Of a DNA stretch of 5,717 bases, positions 1 through 5,535 are shown in pieces (position 1 is the first letter of the stretch; every line of letters starts with the position of its first letter). This DNA is from an uncultured archaeon. Lineage in GTDB: Archaea; Halobacteriota; Methanosarcinia; Methanotrichales; Methanotrichaceae. The notes under the pieces were generated by a model. It saw only the letters and a list, made by a program, of their open reading frames with translations, did not search any database and was not told the origin of the DNA. The DNA is taken from contig CABMDX010000173.1 in NCBI GenBank assembly GCA_902385025.1, forward strand, positions 1-5,717, written 5' to 3'. The position numbers and the translations under genes are program-made.

Positions 1-1
1 C

Positions 2-214
2 CGCAAAGCTGCTCAGTCCCCCATCAAGGTCGTTGATGTGGTGGAGATGATGGCGGCCTCCATGGGACTGGATACCAGGATACCCGAGAACCCATACACC
101 AAGTATCAGTCACAGGACGCCCTGGTCTGCGCGCCAGCTGAGTGCAATCTCGATACAGATGGGCGAAAGGGGCCAGGGAAAGATTTGGTGGGTAGAAGCC
201 CATTGAAAGGTTGA
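2..214 (+). CDS. 3' end of an unrecognised plus-strand gene (5' part outside window)
   Basis: An open frame enters from the left edge and runs 70 codons to TGA at 212-214. The first 45 or so residues read like a folded archaeal protein (IKVVDVVEMMAASMGLD, then a PYTKYQ stretch and two cysteines in CAPAEC). The last 20 residues are Gly/Lys/Arg-rich and look like a loose tail. I do not recognise the family. The pattern 'IKVxDxxExxAxxMGL' recalls the C-terminal end of cysteine-rich (CCG-domain) heterodisulfide-reductase-like subunits, but this is only a weak resemblance. The unusual tail could mean that the original stop has been lost. The next gene starts 88 bp downstream, so a shared transcript is possible but not shown. 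Confidence 0.5.
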   Translation, partial: RKAAQSPIKVVDVVEMMAASMGLDTRIPENPYTKYQSQDALVCAPAECNLDTDGRKGPGKDLVGRSPLKG

Positions 215-302
215 ATGATCACCCGATTTTTGAAAAAAATATAGCAAAATGATCTGATGTAGGTCGAGATAAGAAGAGAAATCGATGAAAAGATGACTGC
301 GT

Positions 303-662
303 ATGGAAAGATCTGAGAATAGCCAGAATAGGCTCACGGATACGAGCAAGAGTATGATGGAACTGACGAGACCCAGCAGCAAAACTGCCATGGAAATTGC
401 CATGAATCGGGGCCTCGAATCGATGAAGCCCGAAGGCGAGCGAATCTGCTATGACCCTTATGCGGCCCATTTTATCAATCCGGACATATTGGAATGGGAA
501 ATCCGCAACTTGGATAAGGCAAAGGCGATGAGAGAAGAGCGCGAACGGCTTGTTCCTGGGTCCCAAAATTATTTTGATGATTTCGTAAATAGTGCCATCA
601 TGGTTCATTCAGCGGGATGCTATTTGCCCACGCAGCATCAAAATTTTCTTTTATATGATTGA
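303..662 (+). pseudogene. 5' fragment of an LCM-type SAM methyltransferase (decayed copy 1)
   Basis: The ORF encodes 119 residues from ATG 303. Residues 1-89 align without gaps to the full-length methyltransferase at 4078-5007, sharing GERICYDPYA at 45-54 and ILEW at 62-65. Seven residues (FVITRVR in the intact copy) are then missing, an in-frame 21-base loss. YFDDFV (90-95) matches again, and similarity stops at about base 588. The remaining 24 residues are unrelated. They run over the 3' end of the opposite-strand gene and are antisense to it by 65 bp. The SAM-binding motif I (LGAGYDSR in the intact copy) and everything after it are absent, so the product cannot be a working methyltransferase. 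The bases before the start resemble those before the intact copy, but the clean GGAG of that copy is degraded here. I read it as the remnant of a duplication. Confidence 0.8.
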
Positions 663-1467
663 CCAATTCATCTTGAAGATAAATTGTACACATATAATAG
701 GGGGGTTCGCCCGGATCAAGACTCAGCACCCTCCGATAATCACTGGCTAGGTAGGGGCCGGTCTCATTATAGTATATCGTCTGCCTCGTTGTAGTGTAGA
801 CTACAGGCGTGAATCTTACTTCAATTTGGTCATGATAGTCTTCATATAGCTTCATATATCTATGGAGCCTTTGTTCAAATACAGGTCCATATTCTCTAAT
901 TTCTGCGTCCTCATCTTTTAATATCTTTCGTTTTGTATTTAGGTCATATAGCACTCTTTCAGTCATTCCTTGTTTCAATGCTTTTTCGAGGTATTCCAAA
1001 GAATCAGGTGCCATTAATGGTTCCACATTATTTATCATAATATCTAGTTTATTAGTATAATTATAATTAAAAATATTAACTCCTCCGCGCCACATCCAAT
1101 AGACATTGAATAGTCCGGAAATGCTCCCTTTTTCTATACCCAGTCCATATTTTTTAAAGTTCTTTAGATAATATCCATATAATTCATTCACGTTGGCCTT
1201 TCGAAAAGCCATCTCGTCAGGCTGTTTCCAGTACACCATTATCTTATCTTGGTTCTCTTCCCAGATCATTTCGGGGTTCACCGGCAAATACGCTTCACGA
1301 TCGAAGTCTACGTCGGCATTTTCTGTAAAATAAGTCTTGCCAATTAGCCCATATCTTAGCAATTCTCGTCTCCCAGACTGCAGAGCTTGCCTATTGACCT
1401 CATTTCCATAGATTGCCTGAGCCTCATTTAAAATTCCCTGAAAGTTTGTGGGAAAATTTATTATCAA
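598..1467 (-). CDS. TrmB-like putative regulator (effector part), copy 1
   Basis: This 289-residue reading starts at TTG 1467 and ends with TGA at 600-598. Its C-terminal 59 residues match the partial gene at the right end of the window in about 37 positions by hand count (LDPxEPPYY, TIYLQ, ENFxAAWxNSI), so it belongs to a real, duplicated family. The N-terminal part (GRRELLRYGLIGKTYF, then REAYLPVNPEMIW) looks like a small helical DNA-binding or linker segment followed by a conserved patch. The rest, ending in the pattern LxxHIxENFxAAW, resembles the C-terminal phospholipase-D-like effector domain of TrmB-type archaeal regulators. That assignment is by pattern only. No signal peptide or membrane helix is visible. 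The frame stays open above the TTG to a TAA at 1509-1507, and protein-like sequence continues beyond it, so the annotated start is probably not original and the gene may be a pseudogene. No Shine-Dalgarno precedes the TTG. Confidence 0.65.
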   Translation of the reverse strand: MIINFPTNFQGILNEAQAIYGNEVNRQALQSGRRELLRYGLIGKTYFTENADVDFDREAYLPVNPEMIWEENQDKIMVYWKQPDEMAFRKANVNELYGYYLKNFKKYGLGIEKGSISGLFNVYWMWRGGVNIFNYNYTNKLDIMINNVEPLMAPDSLEYLEKALKQGMTERVLYDLNTKRKILKDEDAEIREYGPVFEQRLHRYMKLYEDYHDQIEVRFTPVVYTTTRQTIYYNETGPYLASDYRRVLSLDPGEPPYYMCTIYLQDELVNHIKENFDAAWANSIPLNEP

Positions 1468-1506
1468 ATTAACATAATATATTGAGGCTGCCCTGGGGTT
1501 CTCGAA

Positions 1507-1581
1507 TTATAGGCCTCTAAATATCGGAGAGAAGGTCCTAATCATCTCATACATATCGTGTAATAGGCAATTTAGTTGCAT
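1507..1581 (-). other. In-frame 5' extension of the TrmB-like gene, separated by TAA
   Basis: On the minus strand, ATG 1581 opens 24 codons in the same frame as the gene below it, ending at TAA 1509-1507. The residues just before the stop (MYEMIRTFSPIFRGL) and those just after it (FENPRAASIYYVN) read as one continuous protein-like segment. The simplest reading is that the original gene began near 1581 and would encode about 327 residues, with TAA as a nonsense mutation. The intact 5' end of the second copy lies outside this window, so this cannot be confirmed here. Confidence 0.4.
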
Positions 1582-1800
1582 TTAAACATGTCTGATCAAA
1601 AAGCAGTAGATTTGTATTTGGTTTGTATTATCGCTTGGCTCCATGTTTCGATAGGTTGCTATGGAACGATGGGATAAAGCTAATTGGGAATAATCCCAAG
1701 GTGCTCGACGGTATTCGTATATAATCCCTAATGGATACTTTATCTATATATGCAATTTACGCGCACCAGCTTTTTTGAAAACCAGGCGTATTGTGTAAAA

Positions 1801-1892
1801 GTCATTATTTGCAGATAACAACAATTGCCAAAAGAAGCAATTATCTCAAAATAGGAAAAATTGCTTAAAATGAAATTGCAAATAACGACAAT
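1801..1892. repeat. Operator-like cluster of direct and inverted repeats upstream of fpoB
   Basis: A 17-base direct repeat, TTGCARATAACRACAAT, occurs at 1809-1825 and 1876-1892 with 15 of 17 bases identical. Overlapping it, GTCATTATTTGCA (1801-1813) is the reverse complement of 1877-1889 at 12 of 13 positions. Between them lies a perfect dyad AATTGC (1823-1828) with GCAATT (1837-1842). Two further AATTGC copies sit at 1859-1864 and 1874-1879. The cluster ends about 35 bp before the TATA box, a usual place for an archaeal regulator to bind. AT-richness makes chance matches easier, but the long direct repeat is hard to explain that way. The regulator is unknown. Confidence 0.5.
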
Positions 1893-1916
1893 ATTTTCCT
1901 AATTTTGCATCATTGA

Positions 1917-1934
1917 GAAAAAGAATTTAAATAT
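1917..1934 (+). promoter_or_regulatory. Archaeal BRE/TATA promoter for fpoB
   Basis: A purine-rich element (GAAAAAGAA, 1917-1925) is followed directly by TTTAAATAT (1926-1934), the expected order of a BRE and TATA box. Transcription would begin about 25 bases downstream, near 1955-1960, giving a leader of roughly 55 bases before the TTG at 2013. It is placed for fpoB only. Confidence 0.5.
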
Positions 1935-2000
1935 CATTAGCTCAAATAGCGTCGTAACAGGAATAAGTCATACAGACGAAGTGAAAATAGTTGATAATTT

Positions 2001-2005
2001 GGAGG
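2001..2005 (+). promoter_or_regulatory. Shine-Dalgarno (GGAGG) fixing the fpoB start at TTG 2013
   Basis: GGAGG lies 7 bases before the TTG at 2013. No comparable site precedes the ATG at 2142. This is the main reason for placing the start of fpoB upstream of the in-frame TAG. Confidence 0.65.
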
Positions 2006-2012
2006 CTATACA

Positions 2013-2585
2013 TTGGGCATAAGCGACGTCATACCTGTTCCGGCTAAAATTGATGAGGAGATGGAAAATTGGAGCATTTTCGGTCAGCCTATGGCCGATG
2101 TGTGGTTTACAACCACAGAGAAGATCCATTAGATCATTGATATGGGGCCTATCAAGAACATTTTCAACTGGGGCAGAAAGAACTCGATATATCCTTTGGC
2201 ACAGCCCATAGGATGCTGCGGCGTGGAGATGCTTGTCTTCTGCCTCGCGCCCTATGACTGTGATCGGTTCGGAATAGTTCCCTGGGCCAATCCCAGGCAT
2301 TCTGATGTGATGCTCATCACCGGCTACATTACCAGGAAGTATCTTCCTGCCATCAAGAACCTATGGGAGCAGATGCCTGAGCCCAAGTGGTGCATAGCAA
2401 TTGGCGAGTGTGCCATATCAGGCGGACCGTTCTATGATTCCTATAATATCATCCAAAACACGGCAGAATTCCTCCCGATTGATGTTTTCATACCCGGGTG
2501 CCCGCCTAGACCTGAGCAGTTTATTGAGGGCTTTCTGAACATTCAGGAAAAGATCAAGCAGCGTAAAGACAAGCGAGACTATTGA
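2013..2585 (+). CDS. fpoB: F420H2 dehydrogenase subunit B (FpoB/NuoB family), reading frame interrupted by TAG
   Basis: FpoB is the NuoB-like iron-sulfur subunit that passes electrons to methanophenazine in the membrane-bound, proton-pumping F420H2 dehydrogenase. From the ATG at 2142 the frame gives 147 residues with NWGRKNS at 9-15, the cysteine pair in GCCGVEM (25-26), the third cysteine in IGECAISGGPFYDSY (90) and the fourth in PGCPPRP (120). All ligands of the N2-type [4Fe-4S] cluster are therefore present. The same frame extends upstream to TTG 2013 behind a strong Shine-Dalgarno, which gives about 190 codons, close to the family's usual length. A TAG at 2130-2132 cuts it. From memory, ADVWFTTTEKIH-stop-IID aligns without gaps to the N-terminal region of Methanosarcina FpoB, so the stop lies inside the gene. 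In the motif VPWANPRHSD (46-55) the tryptophan replaces a normally conserved arginine. No other fpo gene adjoins it, so this may be a decaying extra copy. Translation from ATG 2142 would give a shortened but possibly foldable protein. Confidence 0.82.
2130..2132 (+). other. In-frame amber codon within fpoB
   Basis: TAG stands 39 codons after TTG 2013 and 4 codons before ATG 2142, all in one frame. The codon before it is CAT (His) and the codon after it is ATC (Ile). A single C-to-T change from CAG would produce it. The only sense reading known for UAG in archaea is pyrrolysine, which needs the pyl genes, and none is visible here. A nonsense mutation is the default reading. Confidence 0.75.
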
Positions 2586-2691
2586 TGAGGCACCTTTCCT
2601 GACCGAAAATGAGGTTCCAAGATCCATTATATGAAGATATAGCATTGACAGAATTAGCAGCTTAAAACTCCAAGCTCGGTAGGGTGATAGA

Positions 2692-2958
2692 ATGAACCAA
2701 ACTGAAAAGATGAACAATGGTATCGATATTCCAGGATGTGTACGCAGCCTCTTAAATGGTGAGAGGGCTTGGCTTTGGAGCCCTCTTGCCAATGTTGCCG
2801 TGGCCGCCCGGATTATTGGGGATGTATTTGAGAAGGACCTTATAACGTCGCCTAGTACTGTCCGTCGTATGGACCCTATTAGAAAATCACAACCGCGGAC
2901 TGACATACGATTTTATATACCCTGCATCTGTTTACCCAAGTTTTGTTTGTGGTGGTGA
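2692..2958 (+). CDS. Short unrecognised ORF with a good ribosome binding site, possibly a gene remnant
   Basis: ATG 2692 is preceded by GGGTGAT (2682-2688), a good archaeal Shine-Dalgarno, so the start looks real. The first 55 residues read as coding, with a hydrophobic Ala/Val/Ile stretch SPLANVAVAARIIGDVF at about 30-46. From about residue 55 (base 2855) the sequence becomes Arg-, Cys- and Trp-rich and looks like non-coding DNA read through to TGA 2956-2958. I do not recognise the family. It may be the 5' end of a gene whose remainder was replaced by the promoter and hps segment that follow. It shares a frame with hps, but the stop separates them. Confidence 0.4.
   Translation: MNQTEKMNNGIDIPGCVRSLLNGERAWLWSPLANVAVAARIIGDVFEKDLITSPSTVRRMDPIRKSQPRTDIRFYIPCICLPKFCLWW
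2911..2919 (+). promoter_or_regulatory. TATA-like box upstream of the hps segment
   Basis: TTTTATATA lies about 50 bases before the first hps-like codon. A 7-base inverted repeat, TCGTATG (2865-2871) and CATACGA (2904-2910), ends directly against it. Start of transcription would be expected near 2940. No Shine-Dalgarno follows, so the box may be incidental. Confidence 0.3.
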
Positions 2959-2961
2959 CGT

Positions 2962-3303
2962 CATATTAAACCCATTCTACAGGTGGCATTGGATCTTCTG
3001 GAGCTTGACAGATCAATTCAGATAGCTAAAGAGGCTGTCTCGGGAGGCGCAGACTGGATCGAGGCTGGAACTCCGCTCATAAAGAGCGAAGGAATGAACT
3101 CTGTGCGCGAGATGAAGAAAGCCCTTCCTAGAACCAAGATCGTGGCGGATATGAAGACGGTGGACACCGGCTTCACGGAAGTGGAGATGGCCGCCAAGGC
3201 CGGAGCGGATATAGTGGCCATGCTTGCTTCCTCAGACAATTCCACCATAGAGGAAGCTCTGCGCGCAGCGCGCCAGTTCGGCGTACAGTTCTGGAAAAAA
3301 TAG
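2962..3303 (+). pseudogene. hps: 3-hexulose-6-phosphate synthase, truncated
   Basis: The product resembles the first half of 3-hexulose-6-phosphate synthase, the TIM-barrel enzyme that links formaldehyde with ribulose 5-phosphate. In methanogens it mainly runs in reverse to supply ribulose 5-phosphate, and it is often fused behind formaldehyde-activating enzyme (Fae). Diagnostic segments are [43 protein letters not shown] and [11 protein letters not shown], and they include the acidic and lysine residues of the active site. Similarity begins upstream of the first usable start (GTG 2983), at about 2962 (RHIKPILQV), with ATT where an ATG might be expected. The 5' end was therefore lost or detached, possibly from a Fae-Hps fusion. 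It ends with FGVQFWKK and TAG at 3301-3303 after about 106 residues from GTG 2983, half the usual 210 or so. The distal barrel strands with the phosphate-binding glycines are missing. The product should be inactive. Confidence 0.8.
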
Positions 3304-3998
3304 CCCCTAATTGCATAAACTGTGGTCATTGCGAGGTTTTCTGTCCTGCAGGAGCCCTTAAGCTAAATCTAGCACCGGATGAAAAGTTCAGTGAAAAAAT
3401 TGGAGCAGAAGATATTCTACCAGATCATTTGGGTATTTATCTGAAGAGCAGGCGCTCGATCCGGAATTTCTCTCTTCAAAAGGTGGAAACGAAAAAGATC
3501 AAGCAGATGTTGGATATCGCCCGGTATGCCGCATCAGGCTGCAACTCTCAGCCAGTACAATGGCTTGTCGTGTATGATGAAAATGTGGTGCGTCGACTGG
3601 CAGAATTAACAGTTGATTGGATGAGTTACCTTTGTGAAAATAAAGACCCAATGAGTGCTGTTCTGCTTTCATTGAAAGCTGCATGGGACCATGGAATTGA
3701 CCCTGTCTGCTGGAATGCGCCTCATATCTTGATTGCACACATTCCCGAGAAACATCCATCCGCCCCCATTGACAGCATCATCGCGCTGACCCATTTCGAC
3801 ATCGCAGCACCAGCGTTCGGCATAGGAACATGTTGGGCAGGGCTTCTGACATATGCTGCCCAGTCGTGGAAACCCCTGCAAGATATGCTTGCATTGCCAC
3901 AGGGACGCGTGATTTCTTATGCCATGGTGTTTGGCTACCCACAGTATAAGACGCGTCGCATCCCCCGACGAAATCCGTCGAAGATTGTTTGGATGTAG
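3294..3998 (+). CDS. Ferredoxin-nitroreductase family protein, 5'-truncated
   Basis: Nitroreductases bind FMN and reduce varied substrates; this subfamily carries an N-terminal two-cluster ferredoxin domain. The frame of the downstream ORF is open leftward to the hps junction. It reads [18 protein letters not shown] from about 3306, a clear CxxCxxCxxxCP [4Fe-4S] motif. The nitroreductase domain follows with KSRRSIRNF (FMN phosphate contact), [18 protein letters not shown], and [18 protein letters not shown] near the middle of the domain. It ends with [10 protein letters not shown] and TAG 3996-3998. Only one cluster motif remains, so the first half of the ferredoxin domain seems lost at the junction near 3280-3295. 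No ATG, GTG or TTG lies in frame before TTG 3429, which would exclude the cluster. The nitroreductase domain (3429-3998, 189 residues) appears complete and could still be translated alone, but no ribosome binding site precedes it. Confidence 0.75.
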   Translation, partial: EKIAPNCINCGHCEVFCPAGALKLNLAPDEKFSEKIGAEDILPDHLGIYLKSRRSIRNFSLQKVETKKIKQMLDIARYAASGCNSQPVQWLVVYDENVVRRLAELTVDWMSYLCENKDPMSAVLLSLKAAWDHGIDPVCWNAPHILIAHIPEKHPSAPIDSIIALTHFDIAAPAFGIGTCWAGLLTYAAQSWKPLQDMLALPQGRVISYAMVFGYPQYKTRRIPRRNPSKIVWM

Positions 3999-4063
3999 CC
4001 GCATGAACTAGAAACAACACCGAATTGATGAATCTAAAGACTGGAAATTGGATTATAGTGAAA

Positions 4064-4072
4064 GGAGATGAT
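4064..4072 (+). promoter_or_regulatory. Shine-Dalgarno of the intact methyltransferase
   Basis: GGAGATGAT is close to the full archaeal consensus GGAGGTGAT and leaves 5 bases before ATG 4078. It selects this start over the overlapping GTG at 4074, which is in another frame. Confidence 0.6.
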
Positions 4073-4077
4073 TGTGA

Positions 4078-5007
4078 ATGGAAAACTCAAGCGATTTCAA
4101 GAATGATTTTAAGAAGGCTATCGAGAGATTCCTAGAAACGGCAGGCCCTGGATGCAAATCTGCAGAACGAGTAGCCATCCTTAGGGCTTATGAATCACAA
4201 AAGCCCGCCGGAGAGCGAATCTGCTACGATCCTTATGCCATCCATTTCGTAAGTCCAGGGATATTGGAATGGGCTGCCTGCAATCCGGATAAAGCAATGG
4301 CATTGCAGGAGATGAGTGATCGCCTCTTTCCAGGACTTGACAACTTCGTTATTACCAGGGTCAGATATTTTGATGATTTCGTAACGAGGTCTATAGATGC
4401 TGGACTTGAACAGCTCATTATCCTGGGTGCAGGATATGATTCTCGTGCTTACAGGATCGAAGAGCTAAAGAAGATAACCACTTTTGAGGTGGACCACCCG
4501 GTCACTCAAGCCGTAAAGATCGAAAAGGTGAAAAGCATCTTCGGCTCGCTTCAGGACCATGTAGTATTCGTCCCAGTAAATCTTGGAGCCGAAGACCTTG
4601 GCCGAAGGTTGCTGGAGAGGGGGTATAAACCGTCAAAGAAATCTCTATTTCTCATGGAGGGGCTCTCATATTTCCTGCCACCCCATGTGGTGGATGAGAT
4701 TCTGCTCTTTATTGCAAAGAATTCTGGCAAAGGTAGCTCTCTCATTTTAGATTATTATCCCAAATCTGTAATTGATGGATCTTATGAGCTGGATATAGTT
4801 AAGAATATCCATAGTCTGTTGGCACAACTGGGAGAGCCGCTGCAATTCGGTATCGAGGATGGGACTGTAGAGGCATTTCTTGCACAGCGCGGATTTTCCC
4901 AGATTCAGAATGCAACAAGCGAGGATTTTAAAAAGGCATATTTCCATGGAGTAAACAAAGATAGAGCGGTGATTAATCTGCTATCGATCGTCCATGCAGC
5001 CATATAA
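4078..5007 (+). CDS. Class I SAM-dependent methyltransferase, LCM/TIGR00027 family (intact copy 2)
   Basis: The 309-residue cytoplasmic protein carries the hallmarks of the leucine carboxyl methyltransferase-like family (PF04072/TIGR00027). There is an N-terminal cap with GERICYDPYAIHF (45-57) and TRVRYFDDFV (93-102), motif I LIILGAGYDSRAYRI (113-127), the acidic loop FEVDHP (136-141), VVFVPVNLG (162-170) and MEGLSYFLPPHVVDEIL (193-209), then LILDYY (222-227). Length is normal for the family and no internal stop or gap is seen. It should transfer a methyl group from SAM, probably to an oxygen of a small molecule or a carboxyl group. The substrate cannot be read from sequence. It lies 31 bp before the methanogenesis marker gene on the same strand, so co-transcription is likely. 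A truncated relative lies at 303-588. Confidence 0.88.
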   Translation: MENSSDFKNDFKKAIERFLETAGPGCKSAERVAILRAYESQKPAGERICYDPYAIHFVSPGILEWAACNPDKAMALQEMSDRLFPGLDNFVITRVRYFDDFVTRSIDAGLEQLIILGAGYDSRAYRIEELKKITTFEVDHPVTQAVKIEKVKSIFGSLQDHVVFVPVNLGAEDLGRRLLERGYKPSKKSLFLMEGLSYFLPPHVVDEILLFIAKNSGKGSSLILDYYPKSVIDGSYELDIVKNIHSLLAQLGEPLQFGIEDGTVEAFLAQRGFSQIQNATSEDFKKAYFHGVNKDRAVINLLSIVHAAI

Positions 5008-5041
5008 TGGATTTAAGATGTGAAATGAAGATGAGAACGTG

Positions 5042-5500
5042 ATGGTTACAAAGTACATAATAACCTCCCCCGAATGCACCGATATCCTTCCATCGGACAT
5101 AGCCACGATGGTCTATGATTCAAAATGTAGCGTAAACGTCAAAGAGACCTGCTTTGGAGCAATCATCAATGGCGAGGAGGACGCGATCAAGTCGCTGGTT
5201 GAGGAGATCAGGGGCCTCGACCCATCTGGGATTTTCGTAAAGGACCGATGCTTCCCCCCAGGAGATCGCAGGCGCTGCCGAGGACCTACCTCCGTCTCTC
5301 CTAATAAAATAGTCTCATCAGCTTTTGGTCGCCGGGGCGGAGGTGCCAGGACAGGTTATATTATGATCGAGGCCGAGTCTAAGATGCTGCCCATGATCTC
5401 CCGAGCGCTCGCCGCAACAAATGAGGGGGCAGTCCCAGCGAAGAAAAAGCCACTTATGCCGAATAAACTTGAGGAAATTATCAAATATGAGTTTTTCTGA
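5042..5500 (+). CDS. mmp6: Methanogenesis marker protein 6
   Basis: The 152-residue product matches my memory of methanogenesis marker protein 6 (TIGR03272), found essentially only in methanogens and usually near genes for methyl-coenzyme M reductase. Key parts are YIITSPECTDILPSDI near the N-terminus, VNVKETCFGAIINGEED (about 31-47), LDPSGIFVKDRCFPPGDRRRCRG (about 59-81, core RRCR) and a C-terminal GYIMIEAESKMLPMI. Between RRCRG and GARTGY there is an extra stretch of about 15 residues (SPNKIVSSAFGRRG). Compared with the form I remember this looks like an insertion, but it could be lineage-specific. Its exact biochemical role is not established. GTG at 5039 directly precedes ATG 5042, and either may start the protein; no strong Shine-Dalgarno is seen, which fits translation coupled to the methyltransferase upstream. 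Confidence 0.75.
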   Translation: MVTKYIITSPECTDILPSDIATMVYDSKCSVNVKETCFGAIINGEEDAIKSLVEEIRGLDPSGIFVKDRCFPPGDRRRCRGPTSVSPNKIVSSAFGRRGGGARTGYIMIEAESKMLPMISRALAATNEGAVPAKKKPLMPNKLEEIIKYEFF

Positions 5501-5516
5501 GATGCAAAAATTTTGC
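5491..5516. terminator. T-tracts and AT dyad between convergent genes
   Basis: GTTTTT at 5491-5496 overlaps the end of the marker gene, and GCAAAAATTTTGC (5504-5516) is a perfect dyad giving T-runs on both strands. Archaeal transcription commonly ends at such T-tracts, so this could stop both convergent transcripts. The loop is too small for a real hairpin, so the T-runs, not RNA structure, would act. Confidence 0.4.
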
Positions 5517-5535
5517 TGATAAGATCAGAGTACCA

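Larger units (their letters stand above)
1582..2012. other. AT-rich intergenic region between divergent genes
   Basis: About 430 bp separate the minus-strand TrmB-like gene from plus-strand fpoB, and I find no convincing gene in it. It holds a short perfect dyad (TTGGGA-ATAA-TCCCAA, 1684-1699) with no T-run after it, a TA-rich stretch around 1718-1752 with no gene placed to use it on the plus strand, the repeat cluster at 1801-1892, and the promoter at 1917-1934. Because the flanking genes diverge, this is the natural control region for both. Confidence 0.7.

Noticed and set aside
110..403. Minus-strand ORF with a hydrophobic Leu/Ile/Val-rich N-terminus, resembling a small membrane protein
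   Set aside because: It lies over the 3' end of the first gene and the 5' part of the methyltransferase fragment, both better supported. The hydrophobicity comes from AT-rich intergenic DNA.
219..608. 129-codon minus-strand ORF antisense to the methyltransferase fragment
   Set aside because: The plus strand clearly matches the intact methyltransferase; the antisense product (His/Phe/Arg-rich) shows no recognisable motif.
1684..1699. Stem-loop TTGGGA-ATAA-TCCCAA as a terminator
   Set aside because: The stem has only 6 pairs, no T-run follows it, and no gene ends nearby on either strand.
1582..2012. CRISPR array or attachment site in the repeat-rich intergenic DNA
   Set aside because: Only two long repeat copies with unequal sub-repeats, no regular spacers, no cas gene, and no tRNA or integrase nearby.
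2130..2132. Pyrrolysine insertion as the preferred explanation of the fpoB TAG
   Set aside because: No pyl genes or known Pyl-protein context appear, FpoB is not a known pyrrolysine protein, and the genus suggested is not known to use it. It is kept only as an alternative to test.
1968..2906. Two minus-strand ORFs antisense to fpoB and the following ORF (1968-2300, 2418-2906)
   Set aside because: They are mirror frames of the strongly coding fpoB strand, with no ribosome site or family resemblance.
3018..4020. Minus-strand ORFs antisense to hps and the nitroreductase
   Set aside because: The plus-strand frames carry clear family motifs; the opposite frames are open only because of codon bias.
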